Positions 24,535-33,229 of a stretch of DNA of 35,934 nt are shown here, one piece after another. The stretch's first letter is position 1. Each line of letters begins with the position of its first letter. The stretch is from Pseudomonas sp. GM21 (lineage in GTDB: Bacteria > Pseudomonadota > Gammaproteobacteria > Pseudomonadales > Pseudomonadaceae). Location: positions 1 through 35,934 of the forward strand of contig NZ_AKJS01000197.1 of assembly GCF_000282215.1 (NCBI RefSeq). The letters run 5' to 3'. A program made the translations under genes and the position numbers. The notes under the pieces are model-generated. The model had not been told where the DNA came from and made no database searches. It saw only the letters and a program-made list of their open reading frames with translations.

Positions 24535-25511
24535 TTTTTCGAAGTCTCCACATGGCCGCCGAAGCCGAAGCGCTGGGCCGATAGAATCTTGTCGCCAAAG
24601 GTGCCCTGGCCGCGCGAACGGTAGCGGGAGAACAACGAGTTCGACAGCACCGGCACAGGCACCGATTGCTCCATGGCGGCCTCGATGGTCCAGCGACCTT
24701 CACCGCTGTCAGCCACCGAACCGGAGAAACCGTCGAGTTTCGGGTCGCTGGCCAGCGCGTCGGCCGTCAGGTCGAGCAGCCAGGACGACACCACACTGCC
24801 ACGGCGCCAGACTTCGGCGATGTCGGCGACGTTCAGGTCAAAACGCTGGTCTTCCGGCAGGTTGGTGCTGGCTTTGGTCTTGAGAATGTCAAAACCTTCG
24901 GCGAAGGCCTGCATCATTCCGTATTCGATGCCGTTGTGGATCATCTTCACGAAATGCCCGGAACCTGCTGGGCCGGCGTGTATGTAGCCACGTTCCGCGC
25001 GATCGTCATCGGACTTGCGGTCCTTGGTGCGCGGAATATCACCCATGCCCGGTGCCAGACTATCGAACAGCGGGTCCAGGCGTTTCACCACGTCGGCGTC
25101 GCCGCCGATCATCATGCAATAGCCGCGTTCCAGACCCCAGACGCCGCCGGAGGTGCCAACGTCGATGTAGTGCAGGCCTTTTTCCGCCAAGGCTTTGGCC
25201 CGGCGAATGTCGTCTTTATAGAAGGTGTTACCGCCGTCGATGATGGTATCGCCGGCTTCGAGCAAGGTGCTCAGGGTGTCGATGGTGTCTTCGGTCGGTG
25301 CGCCAGCAGGCAGCATGACCCAGACCGCTCGCGGCTTCTCCAGGCCAGCAACCAGGGCCGGCAGGTCAGCGGCGCCCGTAGCGCCCTCGGCCGTCAAGGT
25401 TTCGATGAAGGCGGTATTGCGGTCGTAAACGACAGTGGTATGCCCATTGAGCATCAGGCGCCGCGCAATATTGCCGCCCATGCGGCCCAGTCCAATGATC
25501 CCGAGTTGCAT
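24531..25511 (-). CDS. gnd: 6-phosphogluconate dehydrogenase (decarboxylating), short form
   Basis: A 326-residue dehydrogenase with a Rossmann motif G-L-G-R-M-G at residues 7-12, the substrate-binding D-x-G-T-S-G-G-V-W-G segment and K-M-I-H-N-G-I-E-Y-G carrying the catalytic lysine. Length and motifs place it in the short class (about 300-330 residues, often NAD-preferring), not the 470-residue enterobacterial type. It converts 6-phosphogluconate to ribulose-5-phosphate and CO2. The start at 25511 is chosen because M-Q-L-G-I-I-G-L-G begins the fold there and GGGAG lies upstream; an in-frame start 12 codons earlier is not needed. First gene of the gnd-zwf operon. Confidence 0.93.
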   Translation of the reverse strand: MQLGIIGLGRMGGNIARRLMLNGHTTVVYDRNTAFIETLTAEGATGAADLPALVAGLEKPRAVWVMLPAGAPTEDTIDTLSTLLEAGDTIIDGGNTFYKDDIRRAKALAEKGLHYIDVGTSGGVWGLERGYCMMIGGDADVVKRLDPLFDSLAPGMGDIPRTKDRKSDDDRAERGYIHAGPAGSGHFVKMIHNGIEYGMMQAFAEGFDILKTKASTNLPEDQRFDLNVADIAEVWRRGSVVSSWLLDLTADALASDPKLDGFSGSVADSGEGRWTIEAAMEQSVPVPVLSNSLFSRYRSRGQGTFGDKILSAQRFGFGGHVETSKK

Positions 25512-25781
25512 GTGCTGATGCTCCCTACTACAAATAATGTGTGTCAAAGGTTATAGCCCAACGTGACTCATGGGGTTAGTCCAGAGCGTTGGCACATAGT
25601 TTCCGGGCATTGTGCCCGATCCTGATGGATAACGTCGGTAATCACACCGAAGACACAACGACCATGAAAAATAAAAAAGTTCCCTTGGCGATAAAAAGAA
25701 TTCAAAATCAGCGCCGATAGTGGATCAGCACCCTCTCACAGGGCAGGTCTACAGTTGAGTCAGCCATTTGCGAGGTGAGCA

Positions 25782-25964
25782 ATGGGCACAGTACACGCAG
25801 CACGACCCGCACAAACTCTTTACGTCACGATCCATCGCGAGGAATTGCGCCAGTTGAAAGAAGAGCGCGACCTCTTGAAACAGGAACTCGCGCAACTGCG
25901 TCAGCTGACTCAAGGCACTCAGACGACACCCCTGCCCATTAAACAGCGCGCCCCCCACGCCTGA
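25782..25964 (+). CDS. small coiled-coil protein, unknown function
   Basis: A 60-residue protein. The first 17 residues may form a strand (T-L-Y-V-T-I); residues about 18-42 have a heptad pattern with charged flanks (E-E-L-R-Q-L-K-E-E-R-D-L-L-K-Q-E-L-A-Q-L-R-Q-L) and should form a coiled coil. GAGGTGAG precedes the ATG. No family is recognised, though short proteins of this design are common in pseudomonads. It is upstream of cptA but separated from it by nearly 200 bases with its own promoter candidate. Confidence 0.6.
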   Translation: MGTVHAARPAQTLYVTIHREELRQLKEERDLLKQELAQLRQLTQGTQTTPLPIKQRAPHA

Positions 25965-26031
25965 TTTTTCAAGTCATTCGGAGACAGCCTTCCGCTGTTT
26001 CCGCCCCCGCCTTTCCCCTGCGACACACGCT

Positions 26032-26048
26032 TTCACAATTTCTTCACA
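26032..26048 (+). promoter_or_regulatory. direct repeat TTCACA upstream of cptA, response-regulator-like box
   Basis: TTCACA occurs at 26032-26037 and again at 26043-26048, an 11-base period typical of OmpR-family response-regulator sites. A GATACT at 26059-26064 could be the -10. The regulator cannot be named from the sequence; PmrA- or ColR-like systems are candidates because they control pEtN transferases. Confidence 0.4.
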
Positions 26049-26156
26049 TTTGCTTATTGATACTGCCAATCATTATGGCCGCTCGGTTCTCGTGCGGTTT
26101 TCTTTCGTCGGCAATGGATGGCTCGACGTCGTAGTGATTTCTGGCTGGAGCGTTGC

Positions 26157-27893
26157 ATGGCTTTGTTTAAACGCAGCAATACGTCTGCGGAAGGTTTCGA
26201 TTGGGCAGGTTTACTCTGGTTATTTCTGTTCTTCTGGTATTTCTCCGGCATCACCCAATTACTTATCCAACTGACCGGTACTTCGGGCTTCACCGGGTTC
26301 CGTCAGGCCTTTGTCATGAGCGCCATCTGGCTTGCGCCGATGCTGTTGTTCCCTAAACAGACGCGCGTAATGGCGGCAGTGATCGGCGTCGTGCTCTGGG
26401 CCTGCTCGATGGCCAGCCTGGGTTACTTCTTTATTTATCAGCAGGAATTTTCCCAGAGCGTCATCTTCATCATGTTCGAGTCGAACATCTCTGAAGCTGG
26501 CGAATACATGACCCAGTACTTCGCCTGGTGGATGGTCGCAGCGTTCCTCGCCCACACGCTGTTCGCTTATTTCCTGTGGACTCGCTTGCGCCCGATTTAT
26601 CTGCCGCGCTGGAAAGCGCTAGTGGCGGCGACAGCCGTTGTGATTGCCGTGGTTGGTTACCCGCTGGTCAAGCAGACCGCGCGTACCGGCAGTTTCGCTG
26701 AAGGCTTCGATAAGTTCGAAACCCGCATCGAGCCTGCCGTGCCATGGCAGATGGTTGTGGCTTACCACCGTTATCTCCAGACCCTGGCGGGCATGCAGGA
26801 CATGTTGCACAGCACGAGCAAGATTGCTCCGCTGAAAAACCTGACAGATACGATGGCCAACCAGCCCGCCACCCTGGTGCTGGTGATCGGCGAGTCCACC
26901 AACCGTCAGCGTATGAGCCTCTACGGTTACCCGCGTCAAACCACGCCGGAACTGGACAAGCTAAAGGATCAATTGGCGGTCTTCGACAACGTTATCACCC
27001 CGCGCCCTTACACCATTGAGGCGTTGCAGCAGGTGCTGACCTTCGCTGACGAAGAAAACCCGGACCTTTACCTGTCCACGCCGTCGCTGGTCAGCATGAT
27101 GAAACAGGCGGGTTACAAGACGTTCTGGATCACCAACCAGCAGACCATGACCAAGCGCAACACCATGTTGACGACCTTCTCTGAGCAGGCCGACGAGCAG
27201 GTGTACCTGAACAACAACCGTAACCAGAATGCCGCCCAGTACGATGGCGACGTGATCGAGCCGTTCAACAAGGCCCTGGCCGATGCGGCGCCGCGCAAAC
27301 TGATCGTTGTGCATTTGCTCGGCACACACATGAGCTACCAGTACCGCTACCCTCCGGCGTTCGACAAGTTCACCGACCGCAAAGGTGTGCCGGCCGGCGT
27401 GCGCGACGATCAGGTGCCGACGTACAACAGCTATGACAATGCCGTGCTGTACAACGATTTCGTGGTGTCCAGCCTGATCAAGGACTACGCCAAGTCCGAT
27501 GCGAATGGCTTCCTGCTGTACCTCTCCGACCACGGCGAGGATGTGTTCGACTCCGTCGGTCACACGACCCTGGGGCGTAACGAGAACAAGCCGACCGCAC
27601 CGATGTACACCATTCCCTTCATGGCCTGGGCTTCGCCAAAATGGCGCGAAAACCATGACTGGAACTTTGCTGCCGACTTGAGCCGGCCTTACAGCAGCTC
27701 GCAGCTGATTCACACCTGGGCGGATCTGGCCGGTTTGAATGCTGATGAACTGGACCGCAGCAAGAGCCTGGTCAGTGACAGCTTCAAGCCGCGCCCGTTG
27801 ATGATCGGTAACCCTTATGAGCGTGAAGCGCGTCCACTGATCGACTTCAGCCTGATGAAGCCGAAAACCGAACCGGCAGTCGTTCAAAAGTAG
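26157..27893 (+). CDS. cptA: phosphoethanolamine transferase CptA
   Basis: A 578-residue inner-membrane enzyme, almost exactly the length of E. coli CptA. The N-terminal third has about five transmembrane helices and the rest is a periplasmic alkaline-phosphatase-like domain. Catalytic features are V-I-G-E-S (E246), the probable nucleophile T286 in R-P-Y-T, and the zinc-binding Y-L-S-D-H-G-E block. It transfers phosphoethanolamine to lipopolysaccharide core heptose, affecting cationic peptide and metal tolerance. The start has GGAG six bases upstream; the in-frame ATG at 26118 is less suited. A hairpin terminator follows. Confidence 0.9.
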   Translation: MALFKRSNTSAEGFDWAGLLWLFLFFWYFSGITQLLIQLTGTSGFTGFRQAFVMSAIWLAPMLLFPKQTRVMAAVIGVVLWACSMASLGYFFIYQQEFSQSVIFIMFESNISEAGEYMTQYFAWWMVAAFLAHTLFAYFLWTRLRPIYLPRWKALVAATAVVIAVVGYPLVKQTARTGSFAEGFDKFETRIEPAVPWQMVVAYHRYLQTLAGMQDMLHSTSKIAPLKNLTDTMANQPATLVLVIGESTNRQRMSLYGYPRQTTPELDKLKDQLAVFDNVITPRPYTIEALQQVLTFADEENPDLYLSTPSLVSMMKQAGYKTFWITNQQTMTKRNTMLTTFSEQADEQVYLNNNRNQNAAQYDGDVIEPFNKALADAAPRKLIVVHLLGTHMSYQYRYPPAFDKFTDRKGVPAGVRDDQVPTYNSYDNAVLYNDFVVSSLIKDYAKSDANGFLLYLSDHGEDVFDSVGHTTLGRNENKPTAPMYTIPFMAWASPKWRENHDWNFAADLSRPYSSSQLIHTWADLAGLNADELDRSKSLVSDSFKPRPLMIGNPYEREARPLIDFSLMKPKTEPAVVQK

Positions 27894-27902
27894 ATGTATT
27901 CA

Positions 27903-27924
27903 GGGGCCGTTTTCGGCCCCTCTT
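27903..27924 (+). terminator. terminator after cptA
   Basis: GGGGCCG-TTTT-CGGCCCC (27903-27920) followed by a short T-rich tail. Confidence 0.75.
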
Positions 27925-28085
27925 GCTGTGTCCCTGCGCAACGCCTTTTTGCTACATACCGTCACATGAAGCCTGGACGGGAGGCTCGAACGTGCTCATT
28001 CCCATTTGAGCAAATCGGCGGATAATGTCATTTCGATATTGGTTCACGGACGAAAGGCCCCCGCTACACGTAATGGGAGATACCC

Positions 28086-28295
28086 ATGAAACGTACACCC
28101 CTGATCCTCGCCAGCCTGTTGATCTTCAGTTCAGCCACAGCCTTTGCAGAACACGGCGGCGAACGCATGCGCTTCTACTACGAGCGTTTGCATCTCGCCC
28201 AACAGAAGGCTAATGGCTTCGAGATCAAAAACATCGAGCTGCCAGTACCTACCGATCCAACCGCGCAAATGACCGAGTCGTACAAACCGAAGTAA
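28086..28295 (+). CDS. small exported protein of unknown function
   Basis: A 69-residue precursor with a textbook signal peptide (M-K-R-T-P, a hydrophobic core, ending A-F-A before E-H-G-G), leaving a mature peptide of about 48 residues. The mature part starts Glu/His/Gly/Arg, has a helix with Tyr-Tyr, and ends in a Pro/Thr-rich tail. GGGAG precedes the ATG and a strong terminator follows, so it is a stand-alone gene. I do not recognise the family. Confidence 0.7.
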   Translation: MKRTPLILASLLIFSSATAFAEHGGERMRFYYERLHLAQQKANGFEIKNIELPVPTDPTAQMTESYKPK

Positions 28296-28307
28296 TTCAA
28301 GCCCGCC

Positions 28308-28332
28308 GGGCGTCCCGAGGGGCGCCCTTTTT
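28308..28332 (+). terminator. intrinsic terminator after the small exported protein
   Basis: GGGCGTCC (28308-28315), CGAG loop, GGGCGCCC (28320-28327) with one G-U pair, then five T. Confidence 0.85.
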
Positions 28333-28360
28333 CATGCCTGCTCAAAACATTCGTGCGCGC

Positions 28361-28858
28361 TTAAAGACTCTTGGTCCAGAACAGCATGCGACCATGGGCC
28401 GGGTCGAACATGCCAGCGGCAAAACCGAACTTGCCGTAGGACGCTTGCGCAACCGTATTGCCTTCGAGGACTTCCAGGGTGATCTTGCAGCAGCCACGCT
28501 GGCGGGCAATGTCCTCAACCTTTTGCAGCATCTTCTGACTCAGCCCCAGGCCGCGAAACTGCGGCACTACTGACACGTCGTGCACGTTGACCAGCGGCCG
28601 GCAAGCGAAGGTCGAAAAGCCTTCGAAACAGTTGACCAGCCCGGCCGGCACGCCGTCGACAAAGGCCAGCACACTGAAGGCATGGGGACGCTTGGCCAGC
28701 TCCCCGGGCAATTGCAGCAGAATATCCTCGGGCAACGCCTGTCCGCCGCCCATAGGGTCTTGCGCATAGGCATTGAGCACCACACCGATCGCCTCGGCGT
28801 GTACCGGGTTGGTGTAGCTGGCCTGTAGTACAAGAATGTCTGCGGATTCCCTTTCCAT
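28361..28858 (-). CDS. GNAT family N-acetyltransferase
   Basis: A 165-residue acetyltransferase. The coenzyme A-binding motif A is visible as V-H-D-V-S-V-V-P-Q-F-R-G-L-G-L-S-Q-K-M-L, followed by I-T-L-E-V and a Y-G-K-F-G-F segment, the usual motif B end. The substrate is unknown; the large P-M-G-G-G-Q segment near the N-terminus may contribute to specificity. The start at 28858 gives a normal GNAT length; the frame stays open upstream but that extension looks unrelated and lacks homology features. Confidence 0.85.
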   Translation of the reverse strand: MERESADILVLQASYTNPVHAEAIGVVLNAYAQDPMGGGQALPEDILLQLPGELAKRPHAFSVLAFVDGVPAGLVNCFEGFSTFACRPLVNVHDVSVVPQFRGLGLSQKMLQKVEDIARQRGCCKITLEVLEGNTVAQASYGKFGFAAGMFDPAHGRMLFWTKSL

Positions 28859-28954
28859 CGTTGCTATCCCGTCGAGTGGTCCCGGCGCGTCACTCGCGCC
28901 GCAAAGTCGAAGGACATTATCGCGAGTCGCCATCGCCCACAACCTGATCCTGCC

Positions 28955-29536
28955 TCAAACGCCCCAGATCAGCGTCTCGGTCCAGCCCAGCTCGGCAAAA
29001 TCCGCCGCCCTCAGACCCCACTCGCCCGCGCAGAAAAACTCGTCCAGTTGTGGTGGTGCGACCGAGGTCCCACTGAGCATGGCATGCACCTGCCCGCGAT
29101 GATGAAGCTGGTGTTCGAACAGATGGGACAGCAGGCGCAAACGACTGTCATGTTGCGGCGTGTCCCGGGCGATGGTCACGATTCGCCCCAGATCTGCGTC
29201 GCGCAATTGCTCGCAGTAAGCGATCAATCGATTGTCGACGAGGGATTGCTCGCGCCTCAGATCAGCGCCGACGGTGAACGGAACGTCTTCTTTGAAAAAA
29301 ACGTAACAATCATGATGCGGAACGTCCCCGCGCAACTCGCGCTCCAGCGCATCCACGTAGAACCAGTCGCAGGTCAGGATGTGATTGAGGGTGGCGATGA
29401 GGCTGGGAAAGAAGCTCACGCGAGGCGCTGACAGTTCAGGCGGACTCAACTGGTGCCAAGCCTTGGCCAGTCGATAATTGGCCCAGGCGTTCTGATAAGC
29501 CATGGTCAGCAAGTGATGAGACAGGGGCTGATTCAT
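28955..29536 (-). CDS. DinB-family protein
   Basis: A 193-residue four-helix-bundle protein of the DinB/YfiT-like superfamily. The expected metal-binding histidines are present in L-N-H-I-L-T-C-D-W-F and in the L-F-E-H-Q-L-H-H-R-G-Q-V-H block. Members are metal-dependent, often thiol transferases or of unknown function. It lies between the acetyltransferase and zapE genes on the same strand, with short gaps but no overlap. Confidence 0.85.
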   Translation of the reverse strand: MNQPLSHHLLTMAYQNAWANYRLAKAWHQLSPPELSAPRVSFFPSLIATLNHILTCDWFYVDALERELRGDVPHHDCYVFFKEDVPFTVGADLRREQSLVDNRLIAYCEQLRDADLGRIVTIARDTPQHDSRLRLLSHLFEHQLHHRGQVHAMLSGTSVAPPQLDEFFCAGEWGLRAADFAELGWTETLIWGV

Positions 29537-29554
29537 GTTCGCGGCTCCCGGAAA

Positions 29555-30673
29555 TTAGGCTTCAGCGAAACGTTGCAGCTGCATTTCCTGTAAACGGCTT
29601 AAGGTGCGACGGAACGGAAATTCCAGATAACCCTCGGTGTACAAGGCCTCCATCGGCACCTGTGCTTCGAGGTACAGCGGCACTTTGCGGTCGTAGCACT
29701 CGTCCACCAGCGCGATGAAACGCCGCACGCCATCGTCGTGAACCGACAGTTGCGGCAGTTCGCGGTCCCCCGCAACCACGTGTTCGGCAGCGTCTTCAGT
29801 GCCTCGGGCGATGCGCCCTTCACGTTTTTGCGCGCTGAGGTTGGGCACCTCACTCAAAAGAATAGCGCTGTGGGTGTCGCACAGGGTCATGAAGTCCATG
29901 GCCGAAAAAGGTTGCTCGCACAGGTCGGCATAACGACACCAAAGTACGCCGGCGCTGGCCCGCACGGTATTGACCTGACGGTAGCCGACCGTGACCGGCT
30001 CGCTGGACACGGACTGGCCGATGGTCAGCGCCTTGAACACGTCGCCGAGCGCGTCGGGATGCGCGGCATCGCTCACCCAATATCGCTGCAACGCAGCGCC
30101 GGGGTGCAGACGATGGTCTACACTGCCCTCCACGGCAATCACCTGCATGTGTTGCTTGATCGCCTCAATGGCGGGCACAAAGCGGTCGCGGTTGAAGCCA
30201 TCGGCGTAGAGCTGATCCGGCGGCTGGTTGGAAGTACACACCATCACCACGCCTTGCTCGAACATCACCTGAAACAAGCGCCCGAGAATGATCGCGTCAC
30301 CGATGTCGTTGACGAACAACTCGTCAAAACACAGGACCCGCACTTCCTCGCTCAACTCGCGCGCCAACGCCTTCAACGGGTCGGCGGTGCCGGTCAGTTG
30401 AAACGAACGCTGGTGCACCCAGCCCATGAAATGGTGGAAATGTTGACGTCGGGCCGGCACACGCAGGGTTTGGTAGAACTGATCCATCAACCAGGTCTTG
30501 CCCCGCCCGACCGGCCCCCACAGGTAAACGCCCATGATCGGCGCTCGCCCTTCATGCAAGGCTTCGTGGCATTTTTGCAGCGCCCACACAGCGTGCTCCT
30601 GGGCTTCGTCCTGGACAAAACCCTTGTGCTCGATGGCGTGCTGCCAGGCGCTTAACGGAGAGTCGACATTCAT
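29555..30673 (-). CDS. zapE: cell division protein ZapE (AFG1-like ATPase)
   Basis: A 372-residue AAA+ ATPase with Walker A G-P-V-G-R-G-K-T (53-60), Walker B V-L-C-F-D-E-L and a sensor C-T-S-N-Q-P-P. ZapE binds FtsZ at the division site in E. coli and is related to mitochondrial AFG1. The start at 30673 is chosen because conservation begins there; its ribosome site is poor. Pseudomonads usually carry a second zapE near the ribosomal rplM-rpsI genes, so this may be a paralogue. Confidence 0.85.
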   Translation of the reverse strand: MNVDSPLSAWQHAIEHKGFVQDEAQEHAVWALQKCHEALHEGRAPIMGVYLWGPVGRGKTWLMDQFYQTLRVPARRQHFHHFMGWVHQRSFQLTGTADPLKALARELSEEVRVLCFDELFVNDIGDAIILGRLFQVMFEQGVVMVCTSNQPPDQLYADGFNRDRFVPAIEAIKQHMQVIAVEGSVDHRLHPGAALQRYWVSDAAHPDALGDVFKALTIGQSVSSEPVTVGYRQVNTVRASAGVLWCRYADLCEQPFSAMDFMTLCDTHSAILLSEVPNLSAQKREGRIARGTEDAAEHVVAGDRELPQLSVHDDGVRRFIALVDECYDRKVPLYLEAQVPMEALYTEGYLEFPFRRTLSRLQEMQLQRFAEA

Positions 30674-31020
30674 GGGCGGGAGTATACGTCCCTTATGCGT
30701 ACGGACTGTAGCAGCTGCCAAGCCTGCGAGGCTGCGTTCGGCGACGAAGTCGTCGTAGATCCTGCGAATGCGGTTTTTCCGTTACACCGCAGTGCCTGGT
30801 TTTACGGCGACTGCGTCGCCGGACGCAGCCTCGCAGGCTCGGCAGCTGCTACGGGCTGCGCTCCAGCCAGGAGCTTCCCTGTTCGTTGCGGGGCCGGCCG
30901 TCGCCTCGTTTGACCAGCAAGGGCAAAGCGTCTTGACGGCTAATATTATTGGCATCATATTTAATACATGTCGCCAGACATTTATATTCAATCCCGGCGT
31001 CTTTCCTCAGGAGTCACCCC
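30674..31020. other. intergenic region between zapE and the aldo/keto reductase gene
   Basis: 347 bases dominated by the inverted repeat at 30708-30852. The last 100 bases should carry the reductase promoter; AATATTATTGGCATCATATTT near 30942-30962 is the AT-rich part. No gene is seen. Confidence 0.45.
30708..30852. repeat. long imperfect inverted repeat (Pseudomonas intergenic repeat)
   Basis: Arms 30708-30745 and 30815-30852 are complementary over 38 bases with two mismatches, starting GTAGCAGCTGCC and ending GGCAGCTGCTAC. A spacer of about 70 bases separates them. A truncated copy of the left arm lies at the window end (35910-35934), so it is a dispersed family. Confidence 0.85.
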
Positions 31021-32073
31021 ATGCATTACAAAGTATTTGGCCGCAAAACCGGCTTGCGGGTTTCGGAACTGGCGCTAGGCGCCGGCAATTTCGGCACTGG
31101 CTGGGGTCATGGTGCCGAACGCGACGAAGCCAAGCGTATTTTCGATGGCTACCTGGAGGCCGGCGGAAACTTCATCGACACCGCCAACGGTTATCAGGCG
31201 GGTCAGTCGGAAGTCATGCTCAGTGAATTTATCGCGGCAGAGCGCGATCGTCTGGTTATCGCCAGCAAGTACACCGTGGGGACGACGCCGTCCGCGAGCA
31301 TTTCCCACACCGGTAACAACCGCAAAAACATGGTTCGCGCCGTGGAAGAAAGCCTGACCCGGCTGAAAACCGATCACCTGGACCTGTTCTGGGCGCACAT
31401 GAGCGATGGTGTGACGCCAATGGAAGAAATCTTGCGCGGCTTCGATGATCTTGTGCGCGCCGGCAAGATCCATTACGCGGGGCTGTCGAACTTCCCAGCG
31501 TGGCGAATCGCCCGCGCCGACTTGTTGGCCGAAGTGCGTGGTTTTTCGCCGATTGCAGCGATTCAGGTGGAATATAGCCTGGCAGAACGCACTGCCGAAC
31601 GTGAACAACTGCCGATGGCAGAAGCCTTGGGCCTGGCCGCGACATTGTGGTCGCCATTGGGTGGCGGCTTTCTTACCGGCAAGTACCGCTCCAACGATAG
31701 CGACAATCGCGCGTCCAAACTCGGCATGTTGATCCATGCGGAAAAAGGCGCCCGGGAAACCGCCATCCTTGACACGTTGCTCGCCGTTGCAGCCGAACTG
31801 GAGGCGAGCGCCACGCACGTGGCCATTGCCTGGTTGCGGGCAAAAGCCCAGCGCTCGACCACCGCGCTGATTCCGATTCTGGGTTCGCGCACCCGTGAGC
31901 AATTGGATGCGACGCTGGGGGCGCTGAACGTGCAACTGAACGCGGATCAGTTGTCGCGACTCGATGACGCCAGCGATGTGGCGAAAGGTGTGCCGCACGA
32001 AACGCTTGCCGGCTCTTTTTCACGGTTTAGCGGTGACCATACCCTCGACCTGCCCATCATCCCAGTGGCCTGA
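31021..32073 (+). CDS. aldo/keto reductase
   Basis: A 350-residue NADPH-dependent oxidoreductase with a TIM-barrel AKR pattern. It has D-T-A-N-G-Y near the N-terminus (aspartate and tyrosine of the catalytic tetrad), the lysine in I-A-S-K-Y, and the histidine in F-W-A-H-M. The cofactor-binding end includes I-P-I-L-G-S-R. The natural substrate is not deducible. AGGAG seven bases before the ATG supports the start over a longer frame. It is convergent with the ureohydrolase gene and separated from it by a bidirectional hairpin. Confidence 0.9.
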   Translation: MHYKVFGRKTGLRVSELALGAGNFGTGWGHGAERDEAKRIFDGYLEAGGNFIDTANGYQAGQSEVMLSEFIAAERDRLVIASKYTVGTTPSASISHTGNNRKNMVRAVEESLTRLKTDHLDLFWAHMSDGVTPMEEILRGFDDLVRAGKIHYAGLSNFPAWRIARADLLAEVRGFSPIAAIQVEYSLAERTAEREQLPMAEALGLAATLWSPLGGGFLTGKYRSNDSDNRASKLGMLIHAEKGARETAILDTLLAVAAELEASATHVAIAWLRAKAQRSTTALIPILGSRTREQLDATLGALNVQLNADQLSRLDDASDVAKGVPHETLAGSFSRFSGDHTLDLPIIPVA

Positions 32074-32082
32074 CACACATCA

Positions 32083-32118
32083 AAAATGTGGGAGCCGGCA
32101 AGCCCGCTCCCACATTTT
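32083..32118. terminator. REP-like hairpin acting as bidirectional terminator
   Basis: AAAATGTGGGAGC (32083-32095) pairs with GCTCCCACATTTT (32106-32118) around CGGCAAGCCC. The sequence is a standard Pseudomonas 'gtgggagc-gggcttgcc' repeat recruited between convergent genes. Confidence 0.8.
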
Positions 32119-32127
32119 GACCGCGTG

Positions 32128-33087
32128 TTAGCGGTCGACCTTGTGCCTCGCCGCATACAAACACAGCATCTCCATCGCCAATGTCGCTGCTGCCAGTGAG
32201 GTAATGTCCGCGTGATCATAGGCCGGCGCAACTTCGACCACGTCCATGCCCACCAGATTGATCCCGCGTAATCCGCCCAGAATCTCCAGCGCCTGCACGG
32301 TGCTCAAGCCACCGCACACCGGCGTCCCCGTGCCTGGGGCGAACGCCGGGTCGATGCAATCGATATCGAACGTCAGGTACACCGGGTTATCCCCTACCCT
32401 CGCCCGGATCGCTTCGACAATCGCCTCGCAGCCCTGGCGATGCACCATACGCGCATCCAGCACCTGAAAACCCTGGTGATCGTCATTGGTGGTGCGCAAG
32501 CCGATTTGCACCGAACGCGACGGATCCACCAGCCCTTCCCTGGCCGCATGCCAGAACATGGTGCCGTGGTCGACCCGCTTGCCGTCCTCGTCCGGCCAAG
32601 TATCGCTGTGGGCGTCGAAGTGGATCAGCGACAACGGGCCATGTTTGCGCGCATGGGCCTTGAGCAGCGGGTAAGTAATAAAGTGATCGCCGCCGAACGT
32701 CAGCATGGCGCTGCCGCTGCTCAGGATGTGTTCGGCGTGGGCCTCAATGCTTTCTGGAATCGTGTGCGGTGAACCGTAATCGAAGTCGCAATCGCCATAG
32801 TCGATGACCGCCAAGTGATCGAACGGATCAAAGGTCCACGGCCAGTGGCGCTCCCAGGCAATTCCTGTGGACGCTGCGCGAATGCCGCGTGGCCCAAAAC
32901 GTGCGCCGGGGCGGTTGCTGGTGGCAGTGTCGAACGGGACACCGCTGACCGCGACCTCGACACCGCGCAAGTCGCGGCTGTAGCGACGGCGCATGAAGCT
33001 GGTGATGCCGGCGTAGGTGCTTTCGGCGGCAGTTCCATAGAGGCTGTCGCGGGTCATGGCCTGATCGTTTTGCGTCGGGGCGTCCAT
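32128..33087 (-). CDS. speB: agmatinase-family ureohydrolase
   Basis: A 319-residue manganese enzyme of the arginase/agmatinase family. The metal-ligand blocks G-G-D-H-F, H-F-D-A-H-S-D-T and F-D-I-D-C-I-D-P-A-F-A-P-G are intact. The sequence follows E. coli SpeB closely in many stretches (A-W-E, V-P-F-D-x-A-T-S, D-H-G-T-M-F, V-V-E-V-A-P-A-Y-D). It would hydrolyse agmatine to putrescine and urea. Pseudomonads also have guanidinobutyrase (GbuA) and guanidinopropionase (GpuA) of the same length with linked LysR-type regulators, so substrate is not certain. AAGGAG six bases upstream fixes the start. Divergent from the LysR gene. Confidence 0.83.
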   Translation of the reverse strand: MDAPTQNDQAMTRDSLYGTAAESTYAGITSFMRRRYSRDLRGVEVAVSGVPFDTATSNRPGARFGPRGIRAASTGIAWERHWPWTFDPFDHLAVIDYGDCDFDYGSPHTIPESIEAHAEHILSSGSAMLTFGGDHFITYPLLKAHARKHGPLSLIHFDAHSDTWPDEDGKRVDHGTMFWHAAREGLVDPSRSVQIGLRTTNDDHQGFQVLDARMVHRQGCEAIVEAIRARVGDNPVYLTFDIDCIDPAFAPGTGTPVCGGLSTVQALEILGGLRGINLVGMDVVEVAPAYDHADITSLAAATLAMEMLCLYAARHKVDR

Positions 33088-33229
33088 GGAGATCTCCTTT
33101 TTGTTATTGGCGGCTATGGAAGGTGCTCCACAAGCGAGTGCGCGGAGGAAGTGGTGCCAGCGTGCGCGCTCGGATACATTGGGAAAATATCAAGTTTGTT
33201 AACCTGACTTTATGGCGGAGTAATGTTTG

